From contig JAJTUP010000087.1 of NCBI GenBank assembly GCA_021399435.1, positions 180,543 to 244,542 on the forward strand: DNA of 64,000 nt, given 5' to 3'. A model generated the notes under the pieces. The model was given only the letters and a program-made list of their open reading frames with translations. It was not told the origin of the DNA and did no database searches. Each line of letters opens with the position of its first letter. Positions within the stretch are counted from its first letter, which is position 1. The translations under genes were made by a program, and so were the position numbers. The DNA comes from Diaporthe sp. PMI_573. Taxonomy: Eukaryota; Ascomycota; Sordariomycetes; Diaporthales; Diaporthaceae. Positions 47,339 to 57,434 of the stretch are shown here, piece after piece.

Positions 47339-48909
47339 ATGGGCTCCAACGCGCTGGAAGAGACAAAATTGGAGCGAGGTGTTGGCGAGAAATCCGAGTT
47401 CCCATCTTCAGTAGCCGGCGTTGATGTGTCCAAACTGGATGACGATGCGCTCTACTGGTGGCGCACCAGCGGATTGGACCTGGCCCGGATGATGGAGGAG
47501 GCCGGGTTTCCCGACAAGACGAAGAATCAGTTCCTCACCTTCTACAGTTCTGTTATTTGTCCATTGCTTAAAGGAAAGCCTGAGGCCGGATCAATGCCGA
47601 CTGCCGTGGGTTGGGATGGCAATCCCTTTGAGTACAGCTGGGAATTTAAAGGCTCCACCAAGAAGTCGAGTGTCCGGTTTGTCTTGGATCTGACCGAAGT
47701 TCGCCCTCCAAATAAGAACTGCCCCATGAGTGTGGAGACGGTGGAAGAGGTTCTCAAGATTCTGAAGGACAAGAGTCCACTTTATGATGATCATTGGGTA
47801 CGTTTATCCAGGCGTCCCGCCAGCGCGGATGTTGTGTTCCCTGGGCCACTATTGGAAAAGCACCAATTGCAGGCTGCTTCGACAATCATAGCGAAGAAGT
47901 TATGTAAAACTAACTCTGAATTTAGCATCGTGCGATTGAGCGGTGGACAGTGTATTCAAATGCATCGGCCGAGAGGCAAGAATTTTTGATATCCGAAGCG
48001 GGACATCGGACGCCTACTATTCTCGGCTTCGACATCAACCCCAAGATCACCGAGAAGGCCCCGCATATGCTCCCTGTCATGATCAAGAGCTACTTTCCAC
48101 CATGTTTCGTGGCCGCAGACCGCCGCTTCACGCGCTTCCAGGCCCTTTCCTTGGGCGTGCGCCAGTTGCCCGATATCGGCTCGCACCCAAATATCCTGCT
48201 CGGGCTGAAGATGATCGAAGATTTCGTGGCCGACAATCCCCAGTATGAGTCTCAGGGCCGTGGTCTGTCCACTGACTTTGTGCCCGCCGGCGACGCCCGC
48301 CTCAAGGTGTACTTGCGGTACCTGGGCGACGACTTCGATGAGATCTGGGACTACTACACGCTCGGCGGGCGGATCCCCATCGCAGACCTGGACGAGGACA
48401 AGGCAAAGCTGCGGGACATCATCCAGCTCTCTCGGGGGATGTGCTATCCTGTCAACAAGATCCGCGACGAGAGCGCGGCCGACAAGAAGCGCCGCGCCAT
48501 CCTGGGCACGAAACCTTCGTCGCTGTACTTCTCGCTCACGCCTGACAAGCCCTACCCCATCCCCAAGTTCTACTTCTACCCGGGCTTTCAGGCGCCCAAT
48601 GACGAAGCCGTGGCGCAGGGACTTGATCTCTGGCTGCGAAAATATGGATGGGCCGATGGCGGGCCCACCGTCGAGGAACGGACCAAGAACACATTGTGAG
48701 CCTCCATTCATCAGCCACTGATCCATCCCTCTCGTCCCATGGCCACTACTCACCTTGCTGACATCGCTCACAGCACATACCGGAACCTCGATGAGAAGCC
48801 GGGCATCTTCACGTTTATTGGTTTCGGAAGGAAGGAAGGTCTTGACGACCGTGCGTTGAGTTTGCAAGTATATGTAACACCTGAGCTGTACGAAAACCCG
48901 CGTTTCTAG
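47339..48909 (+). CDS. DMATS-type (ABBA) aromatic prenyltransferase
   Basis: Three exons, 47339-47797, 47926-48695 and 48774-48909, give about 454 residues, the usual length of fungal dimethylallyltryptophan-synthase-like enzymes. The start is the ATG of MGSNALEE. Family features are the N-terminal YWWRTSGLDLARMMEEAGF helix, SWEF with the strand RFVLDLTEVRPP, GFDINP, a strand with MIKSYFPPC, LKVYLRYL, and the C-terminal KFYFYPGFQ and QVYVTPELYE. The alternating barrel strands with paired Lys/Arg and Tyr bind the prenyl diphosphate without a DDxxD motif. These enzymes are soluble and attach C5, sometimes C10 or C15, units to aromatic rings. The acceptor is most likely the PKS product, as no NRPS or indole gene is visible. 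Confidence 0.92.
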
Positions 48910-49416
48910 GAAAAGGAAGGACGAAGTGTTTACTAGCAAAGAGTTGTTGAATGTTCTTGCTTTAGTGTATTACTTATGTATTTTTAGGGCTTCGGCCACA
49001 CTGTGTTTTTTTATCAACTGTTTATATAGACAATCGTATTCTAAACCTACTGTTATCAGCGTTTTTTTAACCGCTGGGTATTTAAGCGTTTACCACTGTA
49101 TAAAGGGACCGCCTACATACTGCTTAAGAAGCATATGTACACGGATTAAAAACGAAACCACTTATGTATTTTTAGTAATGTTAGACTTATCTACCTAAAT
49201 AGTGTGAATATCATTTTTCTTAATCAAAGTAGCTTGATTCTAAGTTTAACCGAGTAGCTGCTCAAATACAGTACTCGGTTCCAGAGATGTGTGCTGAAAC
49301 TAAAGCTCGATAACTGCTTGAAATGAAATTCAGAGGGCACGCCACAACTTTTTTTCTTTTCTTTTTTTGTTCTCCCCAAACGTCAACGCTAAATAAACCC
49401 TTCCCAGACAACGAAG
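48910..49416. other. Intergenic region with dispersed repeat copy B
   Basis: Between the DMATS and SDR genes. It holds the inverted copy of the 31.4 kb repeat (49050-49160) and otherwise A/T-rich sequence. The SDR promoter must lie in the last 200 bp, which contain a T-rich tract. Confidence 0.5.
49050..49160 (-). repeat. Dispersed repeat, copy B (inverted relative to copy A)
   Basis: The reverse complement of 49092-49160 matches 31400-31475 with few differences and a small gap. Weaker similarity continues to about 49050. Its orientation is opposite to copy A, so the pair forms long-distance inverted repeats around the GMC to DMATS block. Confidence 0.7.
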
Positions 49417-50352
49417 ATGCCGTTCACGTACAAGTCAATCCTTCTTGTGGGAGCCACTTCGGGAATCGGCGCCGGCCTGGCGGATAAATTCGTAGCTGAG
49501 GGTTCCCTGGTCATCGCCGTAGGCCGTCGCCAGGACAAACTCGACGACTTCGTCAAGAAGCACAATTCCGCCAATGCTGCCGCCATTAGATACGATATAA
49601 CAGACAGCGCAGGCCTGAATGCCTTTGTCAATGAGTAGGTCGGACTTCAAAAAAAAAACCAACAGAGGCAGTAGATTTAGACTAACCAGGATATTCCCCC
49701 AGAGTCGTCACGAAGTACCCAGACCTAGATGCCGTGTTCTTGAATGCTGGCGTCCAGAGCCAGATACGCCTATCACGGGCTGCCGAGTTCGACCTCGCCA
49801 GCTTCCACCATGAAATAAACGTCAACTTCACCAGCATCGTCAACCTGGCCATGTCATTCCTGCCACACCTGCAGGCCAAGACACAGCCAACCAGTCTAAT
49901 AATCACGGGGACTCACCTCGGCCTAGTGCCGGCTCCGACCATCCCTGCCTACTCGGCCTCAAAAGCGGCTCTGACTTCTTTCGTCGACTGCCTCCGGGAC
50001 CAGAATCGCCACAAATCTACCAAGGTTATCGAGATCTATCCCCCGGTTGTGCAATGTAAGCCTTCCTCGATGTCCCTCCAGAGCTAGTGAGCTATTCAGA
50101 TCAACACACCGCTGACTAGATGCCTCAGCCGAGCTTCATGATTATCTAGGGGAGGAGCTAGGCCGCTCCCTTGGAATGCCTATCGACCAGTTTACGGACG
50201 AAGCGTACGAAAAGCTGTCACAGGGTGATGAGCTTATCGTCATCGGGTCCATTGCCACCGAGCCGCGTGAGTCCTACATTGACCTGGTCGAGAAGCGCAG
50301 GCAGGTATACAGCAAGCTGTCACGCGTCATGCTGGCGCGCTTCGAATTGTGA
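49417..50352 (+). CDS. Short-chain dehydrogenase/reductase
   Basis: Three exons, 49417-49634, 49703-50055 and 50120-50352, give about 267 residues. The N-terminus has the cofactor motif GATSGIG and AVGRRQDKL, the Arg pair suggesting NADP(H). FLNAGVQ stands for the NNAG strand, INVNFTS follows, and the active site is YSASKAA. The residue usually Ser ahead of the Tyr appears as ITGTHLG, so Thr may take its place. It is a classical SDR, probably oxidising or reducing a hydroxyl/ketone on the cluster intermediate. It lies between DMATS and P450 D. Confidence 0.88.
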
Positions 50353-50590
50353 AGGACGAATTTGGCGCTTGTTGTGGTGAAGAAGCCATGCATTGCCATG
50401 CTTTGGGAGAGTAGAAACTAGGTAGCAAAGAGAACTCAGAAGTGCGGAAATAAATACATGAGAAAGGTTTGACGACTCAGTATATCATCAATTTTTTGCC
50501 CGTGTGCGGAACACATCCTGCTCCTAAGCACTCACGAATTTGGTAGAAATCGTAGAGTTACTCAATAGATTTACTGCTGACTACTCAGAC

Positions 50591-52385
50591 TTAGGCTCTT
50601 CTACGTATCATGATGCTTTTGCTAAAGTCCGGCGTGATGGATGTCCCACGGACGTTATTCGCATACCGTCCTTCCAGCCCATCTGGCATCTTGAGATCAT
50701 AATCTCTCAAGATGAAGATGAGTATCAACTTGATCTCGGCCGCCGCAAAAAAACGTCCCGGACAGGCCGGCTTGCCAAATCCAAAGGCCATGTTCTCTTT
50801 GGTCACGGAAATGAACTGGTAGAGCTCACGGCTTGCATAACCAATAGGGTCGGGCTTTTCTCCGGACCTCAGGCGGACGAACCGGTAGGGGTCGAAGCGC
50901 AGCGCGTCCGGGTACTTGGACTCGTCCAGGTTGACCGGGAGCGCGGGCACGGCGATGTCGACACCGGCGGGGATCACCGTTCCGTCTGACAGCTGGAACG
51001 ACTGTAACACGCTGCGCTGCATCCTCATGACGTTGGTCGGGTTAAGTCTTGCAGATTCACGCATGACTGAGTCCAGGAGTTTCATCTGGTAGAGGGCCTC
51101 GGTCGTGATCTTTCCGCCCTGGGCATCCATCGCGGTTTGAATTTCCTTGCGGAGCTCAGGTATCACTTCCGGGCAGTGGCCGATGAGATCGTAAAGTCTT
51201 TCGAGCAGGTCAGCACGCGAGTGATATTAGGCAAATAGAGTCCTCGGGACACTCACATGTGAACCACGGTCAACGTTGTTGTATGAATGGCTGCCACGCC
51301 GAGCAGGATCAAAATCATGGCAATCTCTTCATCGTTTTTGATGTCAAACTTGTCCGCCTTGTTGAGCATAAACTGGAGCATATCCTTGGGCTTCGCACCA
51401 GCGTCCAGACCTGCTGTCGCCTTCCGCCGCTCCCGAATTCGGGGGATAAAGTAATCATAAGCTTTTTGGCGATGCGTATGGAGTCTCTTGACCGGCGCGA
51501 TAACACGAGCGGCGATCGCTCGCACCGGGCCCCAATTTGGCCAAGCCTTCAGTTTTGCGATCGCGCCGAAGAGGTCTACTGTGAAAGTGATGCTGTTGGT
51601 GATGTACTCTTCCTGGCGATACATGTCGGGACCAACGAACGCGAGGCCCGAAACAATAGCCACGACACGCAGAAGCTTCGGGAACACGTTCACCTCGGCA
51701 TACTGCGCATCAGATCCCAGAGCCTCGTGGACTGACCGCCGGACCTCGCCCGACAACTCCTGGGTCAGAAGGGGGATATGGCGAGTGAGATCCGCCTTGA
51801 CGACATGAACCATCAATGGAGTCGCAAAGGTGATCCCTAATAATTTGGTCTCGAAAGTCTACACAACGTTGTGAATCATGAATGATGCGAAAAGAGTGTG
51901 GTGGCATGCCGTACTAACCCTATCGTTTGCCACATCTCTACTAACAACATGCTCTGCTTGCTTGTTGACGTCATCCGCAGCCAGTATGGGTAGTATCAAT
52001 ATTTTTCCTAGGACCGATTAGTCAACATGTCTTCAAAGGGGCTGTGGTCGGCTTCCAAAGAGGGCTGTAGATACCATCTGTGGACTCTGTGCGCCAGACA
52101 CGCGTTCGGAACTATCAGCAGTCAGTCAAGGCCATTTCCTTTGGACAGAGATATGAAAACCTTTTGGTAGCCCTCTTGGAACACTTTTTGCGCATTTTGC
52201 AGGAAATACTGGCGCTTCTGTGCAGAGGTTCCCGTTTGCTGTCCGAGAAGTGGGAAATGGGAGGTCTTTGGGAGACTGGACAGCCATCGAAAAGCCAGGA
52301 CAGCAATAAAGACGGCTAGGACACTGCCGGCAGAGTACATGCGCGCTTCAGCATCGCCGAAGGGCTGTGAAATGTATGGAACCAT
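50591..52385 (-). CDS. Cytochrome P450 D (CYP503-like)
   Basis: Five exons on the complement, 52161-52385, 52075-52111, 51919-52007, 51257-51858 and 50591-51197, give about 519 residues. The second exon is only 37 bp, but all junctions keep frame. An N-terminal anchor (VLAVFIAVLAFRWL) is followed by FPLLG. The I-helix is LILLGVAAIHTTTLT, the ExxR RESAR, the PERF-like region FDPYRFVRLR and the haem loop FGFGKPACPGRFF. It shares its pattern with P450 B (I-helix AAIHTTT, loop CPGRFF), so the two are probably paralogues. A second in-frame ATG at 52340 is possible. It is divergent from the terpene cyclase gene. Confidence 0.86.
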
Positions 52386-53319
52386 GAAGCCGGCACCACC
52401 GCTCTGTTGGAGTACGCTGAATGAACCTCTAAAACTGATACTTTACGCTTGAACTACGGAGTCGGCAGCGAAACGTAACCGAATACGGTCTCAACGACAT
52501 GGAATGACTCTTCTGCGGGTGCTTCGGGGTTTTATTAGCGCCTATGTTCTCATCATACCGAGTAATACTGCTTAACAGGAGTGCCGGCCACGAGGGCCGG
52601 CTAATTAGGGTTAAGGGGTATTAATAAGAATTAAAGTTAGTGAGATTTTATACATATATTTATCTCGAGTTTACTCCATTTTGCCGCCCAACAATTAAAA
52701 CTCTATTAAACTTTAAATCTAGATAAAAAACTTGACTAAACTTTTAAAAATATTTTGTAGAGATTATTATACTACTTTTTTTATTAAAATAATTATTTAA
52801 ACTAGCTTTCTCTAAAAGTCTTTTACTAGGCGGGTATACGGAAACAGGCTAACAGCTGGGTGGGCCGACCTGAAAAGCTAGGTAGGCCAACGTTGGCCGC
52901 ACTAGGGTCGACCCCGAGTAACGTAACGCCCAATATGAGTGCCGGCAGTGCCGGCCGCGAGGGCCGACCCCAAGTATCGCGTACTATGAGTGCCGGCCAC
53001 GAGCGCCGACCCCGAGTAATGCAGTATGTCGAGCAGTGTCGTTGGCTGGGAAAAGTACGTACGTACGTAGAGTGAAGGTTCTAGTTTTTCGCGGAAGGTC
53101 CGGGGAAGGCTGTTGCAGCTGCCTGCGCCCCCACTGCTATATGCTAACTAACTAGAGGGCACGTGATCGCCCTGACAAAGCACATTGTCCCTACAAGTAT
53201 CATAGTTTTCATCTTATTAAATTTGTTTGCTTGCGAATACACGACGAGTTTGATCACCCACTCATTCACGCAACTTTCGATCTTTTCACCGTTTTGGCCC
53301 TATCCGTCCAGTCGCCGTG
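52386..53319. promoter_or_regulatory. Divergent promoter region between P450 D and terpene cyclase, with repeats
   Basis: The two genes start in opposite directions across about 930 bp. It contains an AT-rich block (52615-52815) flanked by GC-rich words of the type GAGTGCCGGCCACGAGGGCC, present about four times between 52578 and 53020. No regulator site is assigned. Confidence 0.5.
52578..53020. repeat. GC-rich short repeats around an AT-rich island
   Basis: The words GTGCCGGCCACGAGGGCC and GACCCCGAGTAA recur with small changes near 52578, 52900, 52945 and 52990. The AT-rich core (52615-52815) sits between the first copy and the rest. The arrangement suggests a decayed element whose GC-rich part is tandemly repeated. 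CCCGAGTAA also occurs near 9.35-9.41 kb. Confidence 0.5.
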
Positions 53320-54199
53320 ATGCCGTACCACCTCCCCTTAAGCCCGGTCGATAGGGCTATTCAGCCTCCGGTGTACTACTTGCAAGTCCAAGACTCACTG
53401 ATCCTGAGCGTCTCGATCTTCTGGACCATCGCCTATGTCCTCTATGTACGCCAGGGGTACCGCGACAAGTCCTATGGCATGCCACTTTTTGCCCTGTACG
53501 TTGTTTTGAGATATGACCGGGATTTTGTTATCAGCGTTTTTTGGTGACTGACTGTTGTTATACAGGGCGGGAAATATAGCATGGGAATTTCTCTTTGGCG
53601 TGGCGATGCCCACGTCTGTAGCCCAGGTGGTTTGCTTCGTGCCGTGGTTGGTTATTGACGTCTTCATCGTCCACACCACGTGGAAGTATGGGGGGCGCCA
53701 GTTCAAACAGTCTCCGGTGGTCGCCAACAATCTTGGGCTCGTCTTGGTCTTCGGTGTCGCTTTCGTGACTGCGGCCTTTTACTTTTTCATCAAGACCGTC
53801 GGACTGGAAGCGGCTTCGTTTTACCTCGGTTACTCCGACCAGCTCCTGATCAGTATCACGTCCCTGGCACAGCTGCTGAGGCGAAATAACACCCTTGGAC
53901 ACTCATGGGGTATTTGGTAAGTTGTTCCTAGACAATTTTGAGGGATGATATGGCATCCAGCATGTATGCGCTCAAACTAACGGTATATATGCAGGTTCTG
54001 TCGAACATTCGGCACATTTCTCTCCATTGTATTGTTCTGCTGGCGGTACTTTCATTACCCCGATAGCTACCCTAGGGTCGCAGAGCCGATAGTCGTTTTC
54101 TTCTTCGCGACGTCTGAAGTTTTTGATATTTTATACGCATTTGTATATGCGCATATTGCAAGAAAGGAAAAGGCCGCAGTGAAAGAGAAGAGCAAATAG
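53320..54199 (+). CDS. Pyr4-family membrane-bound terpene cyclase
   Basis: Three exons, 53320-53495, 53566-53916 and 53995-54199, give 243 residues, the typical length of Pyr4/PaxB/Trt1 cyclases. About seven hydrophobic segments are visible. The two acidic residues known to be essential in Pyr4 have counterparts: Glu in GNIAWEFLFG (about residue 66) and Asp in SEVFDILYAF (about 222). Other family features are YRDKSYGMPLFAL and HSWGIWFCRTFG. Such enzymes protonate a terminal epoxide or alkene of a prenylated aromatic and drive ring closure in the ER membrane. Here it marks the cluster as meroterpenoid. It follows directly on P450 D in divergent arrangement and precedes a second membrane protein. 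Confidence 0.9.
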
Positions 54200-54387
54200 A
54201 AGCAACGATGTACAGGGTGATTAGAAAACGAAAAGGCGCTAAAGATTGCCATTACATCTCAGGAACGTGGTGGTGGTGCCCCAAAGAATTTACCATACTA
54301 GTAGGTACATCGAAACCTTCGACAAGGAAGCACTGTGATATATGTGTACGTGGAGTCACATGGTCTCTGCATTCACTGTCAGCATCA

Positions 54388-54419
54388 CCCGTGGGTGGCT
54401 TCGGCTTCCGTGCACCCAC
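54388..54419 (+). repeat. Dispersed repeat, copy C (short module)
   Basis: About 32 bases containing GGTGGCTTCGGCTTCCGTGC are identical to a segment of repeat copy A at about 31534-31565. The flanks differ. It lies just upstream of the second membrane protein gene. Confidence 0.7.
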
Positions 54420-54550
54420 TGAGGAGAAGCCCCACGGGCATCCGTACGTCGAACGATACAAAAAGCCGCCCTGTTGAGTGTGACGGAATGTTGCTGACAG
54501 GGTTGCCCCTGTCCAGACTCCGGGCAAAATCCTCCGCTGCCAAGCCGGGC

Positions 54551-55922
54551 ATGGCGCAACATTTAGATGTTGCTAACCAACAATCAACAGCCGCTCGTCT
54601 TCGACATGCCCAATCTAAACCCTCCGGCTCGAGACTGTCTACTTTCTTGACAAAAGAGCGGAGACAAGATCCACGCTTCGAAGTTGAAGACGGACAGCTT
54701 CCTGGCCTAATGGCGCCTGCATATGCGTTGGCCAGGGAGGGTTGCGAAGAGCGAGAAGCACCGCCGGGACCATCGACATCAGGAACACCAACCCGCGAAA
54801 ATGCATCAGCGGCGAAGCCCATAGGTGGCGGGCTAGCTGTCTGGATACCAAGATCAGCTACAATCGGGTGCATGGGTCTGACTTGGCTGCTTGCCTCGCG
54901 AAATGAGGGTCTACGAGGGGCGCAAGCCCTGTTGTTCCCGTTCTTCGGCAGCGATGTGGCCAGCCGCTCACAGGCGATGTATCATGTCTCCAACACGATA
55001 TCGCCTATCCTGATCTGGACGGTTGAAGCAAACCGCGAGGGAACCTCGATGGTAAAGGTAGCGCTGTGAGTATTTCATGAAGCGCGAAATGGCACAGCAG
55101 CTGAGAGGTTCTATCACCGTCAGGCAATCGCTCGCAGGCGCAGCTGTACAAGTCAGCGGCATTGAACGGATGGCACCAATATACTATCTCTTCGCTATGG
55201 CTACTTGGGACTCTGTATCCTCAGAAGAGGGTCGCAGCATACAACCAGAAGTGGCCAAGGCAGTCCTGCCAGCAACTCTCCTTGGCTACGTTCTTCCGGC
55301 CGCTCTCGTCAGCCTGGTGCGATTGACAGCGACTGGAGTATCTCAGTCCCACTTCAACATCCAGTCCTCCGTCATCTACGCCTTTTTTTCAGCTCCAGTG
55401 CTTGTCCCTGTTTTAACAAAGCTGATATCGAGTGTGACACGAATTGTCCAACGTAAGGCTGATCTGGGTGAACCGAGGGACAAGGCGACGTCTGAAGACA
55501 CGAGGCCAAATCAGAGCTATGCCAGGTTGGACATATTACAATCATTGAGATCAGCTTACGCGGTTTCGTTCGCCATTCAAGCCACGCAGCACCTCTACAC
55601 CATCGCTCGCAAGGTCATCCAGACACCGCGAGGCCAGCGATCAGTTGTCGCCGCGTTGGGCCACCTAATGACCTATCCAACCGTTCCGGGACACAAATAT
55701 TCAAGCCTTGCTCTCTATTCTGTTGCGACGCTGAGCTTTGGGCTGTACACGGTATGGGAGCTTCGCAGGCGCGGCATGGTGTCGAACAGAGATGCAAAGA
55801 GGTCGGCGGCCGGGGTTCTTGCCGGGCAGGTCTTATTCGGGCCTGGGGCAACGTATGCTGGTCTATGGTGGTGGCGGGAAGGTGTTTTGGCTAAAATGCG
55901 ACAAAGGGCACGAGGACTATAA
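54551..55922 (+). CDS. Multi-pass membrane protein, possible second terpene-cyclase-like enzyme
   Basis: Two exons, 54551-55065 and 55124-55922, with a 58 bp intron, give up to 437 residues. The N-terminal 70-90 residues are poorly supported, and starts at 54488, 54551 and 54710 are all possible. The body has hydrophobic segments around ATIGCMGLTWLLASR, SPILIWTVEANREG, APIYYLFAMATWD, AVLPATLLGYVLPAALVSLV, VIYAFFSAPVLVPVL, LALYSVATLSFGLYTVW and a C-terminal one. The SP-LIW-(I/V)EA-R and GI-R-APIYYL pattern reminds me of the PaxA/AtmA and AscI-type membrane proteins of terpenoid clusters, but I recall this family only roughly. It stands in tandem with the Pyr4-like gene, so a role in terpenoid cyclisation is a reasonable hypothesis. 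Confidence 0.6.
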
Positions 55923-56050
55923 TTTGAACCCTTGACGAGTCACCCGGAAGACCTTGGGTTTCTTATCTGCGTTGATCCGAATACCTCTGCTGTCCCGAGA
56001 GTCTTAGTCTAACCTCGATAAATATGCTGGAAGAGATGGAAGGAGCCGGT

Positions 56051-57434
56051 CTATTGCTGCGCAAGCCGTTCATCCGTTCGGGCTGCTTCGCCTTCCGGTT
56101 CCCGTGTGTCACTCGCACCAGCTTCGAACCCTGCACCGGGCGACGCGTTCAACAGCGCCTCTCGGTCTACTCGTCTTCTCCAGGGCCGGTACACTACTAC
56201 GGAGCCCAACCCAACGACGAGAAATAGCCCACATATGCTGCCACCAATGATCTCAAAATTGTCCCCGATGGCCTCGACACCGTCCCAGAAGGTTCCGTCC
56301 GGCTCGGCGACATTCAACACGAGCGTCAGAACCTGAATGACCCCAATGAAAGCCGACACAACGATTGTGATCCCGGTCAACACAATGGAGTAATAAAGGA
56401 TGGCGATATGGTCCCTCGAGAAGGCCTTGGACGTGTATAGGGCCATCATCAAGGCTCCGTCTGTCGTGTCGAGAAGGCACATGCCAGCTGAAACAAGTAT
56501 TAGAAGCTGTGGTGTATGTCGTGTGGAATAATAAACACTCACCGGTAAACAAAACCGGGAATATCAAGATCAGCCACAGGCTAGTGCCAGCTGCCCCTTG
56601 GATGCTAGCAATGCCGAGTATGGCGATTTCCGAGCTGGTATCAAAACCCAGGCCAAACATGACCCCAAGAGGATACATTTTCCACGGGCGGTCGACGATG
56701 CGGAACAGCTTGCGGAAGACATTTGCCAAGAACCCGGCACCCTCGAGGGACAACTGCGCCGCGGCGGTGTCCTCATCCCCAGGGCCCTGCGCCTCCTCGC
56801 CGTCCCTGATCTGCTGGCGCTGGCCCTCGAGCAGCGTCCTGAGCCTCTTGACCAGGCGGTAAAGCACCCATGCGTTGCCGGCACACAGGATGAGCAGGAA
56901 GGCGGCGCTGACACTCGTGCCGACGATGTTGCCGATCCTCTGGAAGCCGTCGAAGCGGTCCCTCAGCGCGCCGCTCGTGGCAGCCACGACCACGCAGGTG
57001 ACGATAACTATGGTGGAGTGGCCCAGGCTGAACCAGGTGCCTACGCTGACGGGACGCTGGCCAGCCGCGATCAGGCGCCGGGTCATCAGGTCGATGGCGC
57101 TAATGTGGTCGGCATCGAGGGCATGGCGCAGGCCCAGGGTGTAGGACAGGACGGCAGAGGAGATAAGCACCGGGTAGAAGTGCAGGATGATGCCGATGGC
57201 CACCCATACGATGATGTTGACCGAGATGAGGAGGAGAATCTGCCATACCACTGCCGGAGGGAGGGCACGGAGTGGCTTCGGCAGGGGCAGGTGGATGTCC
57301 GGCCGGGACAGGGAGAAGCGGGGCATGACGGCCGGTGTTTGGGCGGGCGTTCCGGGATGTTTCGGACCCGTAAAGAATATGGCCTGGGCGAGAGGGAGGT
57401 AATTCAATATGGGATGAAACGGGATGAATTGCAC
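56051..57434 (-). CDS. NiCoT-family nickel/cobalt transporter
   Basis: Two exons on the complement, 56543-57434 and 56051-56487, with a 55 bp intron, give 442 residues. A downstream ATG at 57326 (MPRFSLSRPD) would give 406 residues and is equally possible. All NiCoT signatures are present: RHALDADHISAID in helix 2 (metal-binding HxxxxDH), LGHSTIV, GLGFDTSSEIAIL, and at the intron LFTAGMCLLDTTDG. About eight membrane helices are visible, with a long acidic loop in the middle. It moves Ni2+ (or Co2+) across the plasma membrane, mainly for urease. It has no obvious pathway role and probably marks the right border of the cluster. Confidence 0.92.

Noticed and set aside
47956..48939. 327-codon minus-strand frame opposite the DMATS gene
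   Set aside because: Antisense shadow of a GC-rich exon. The plus strand has clear prenyltransferase motifs and splice sites.
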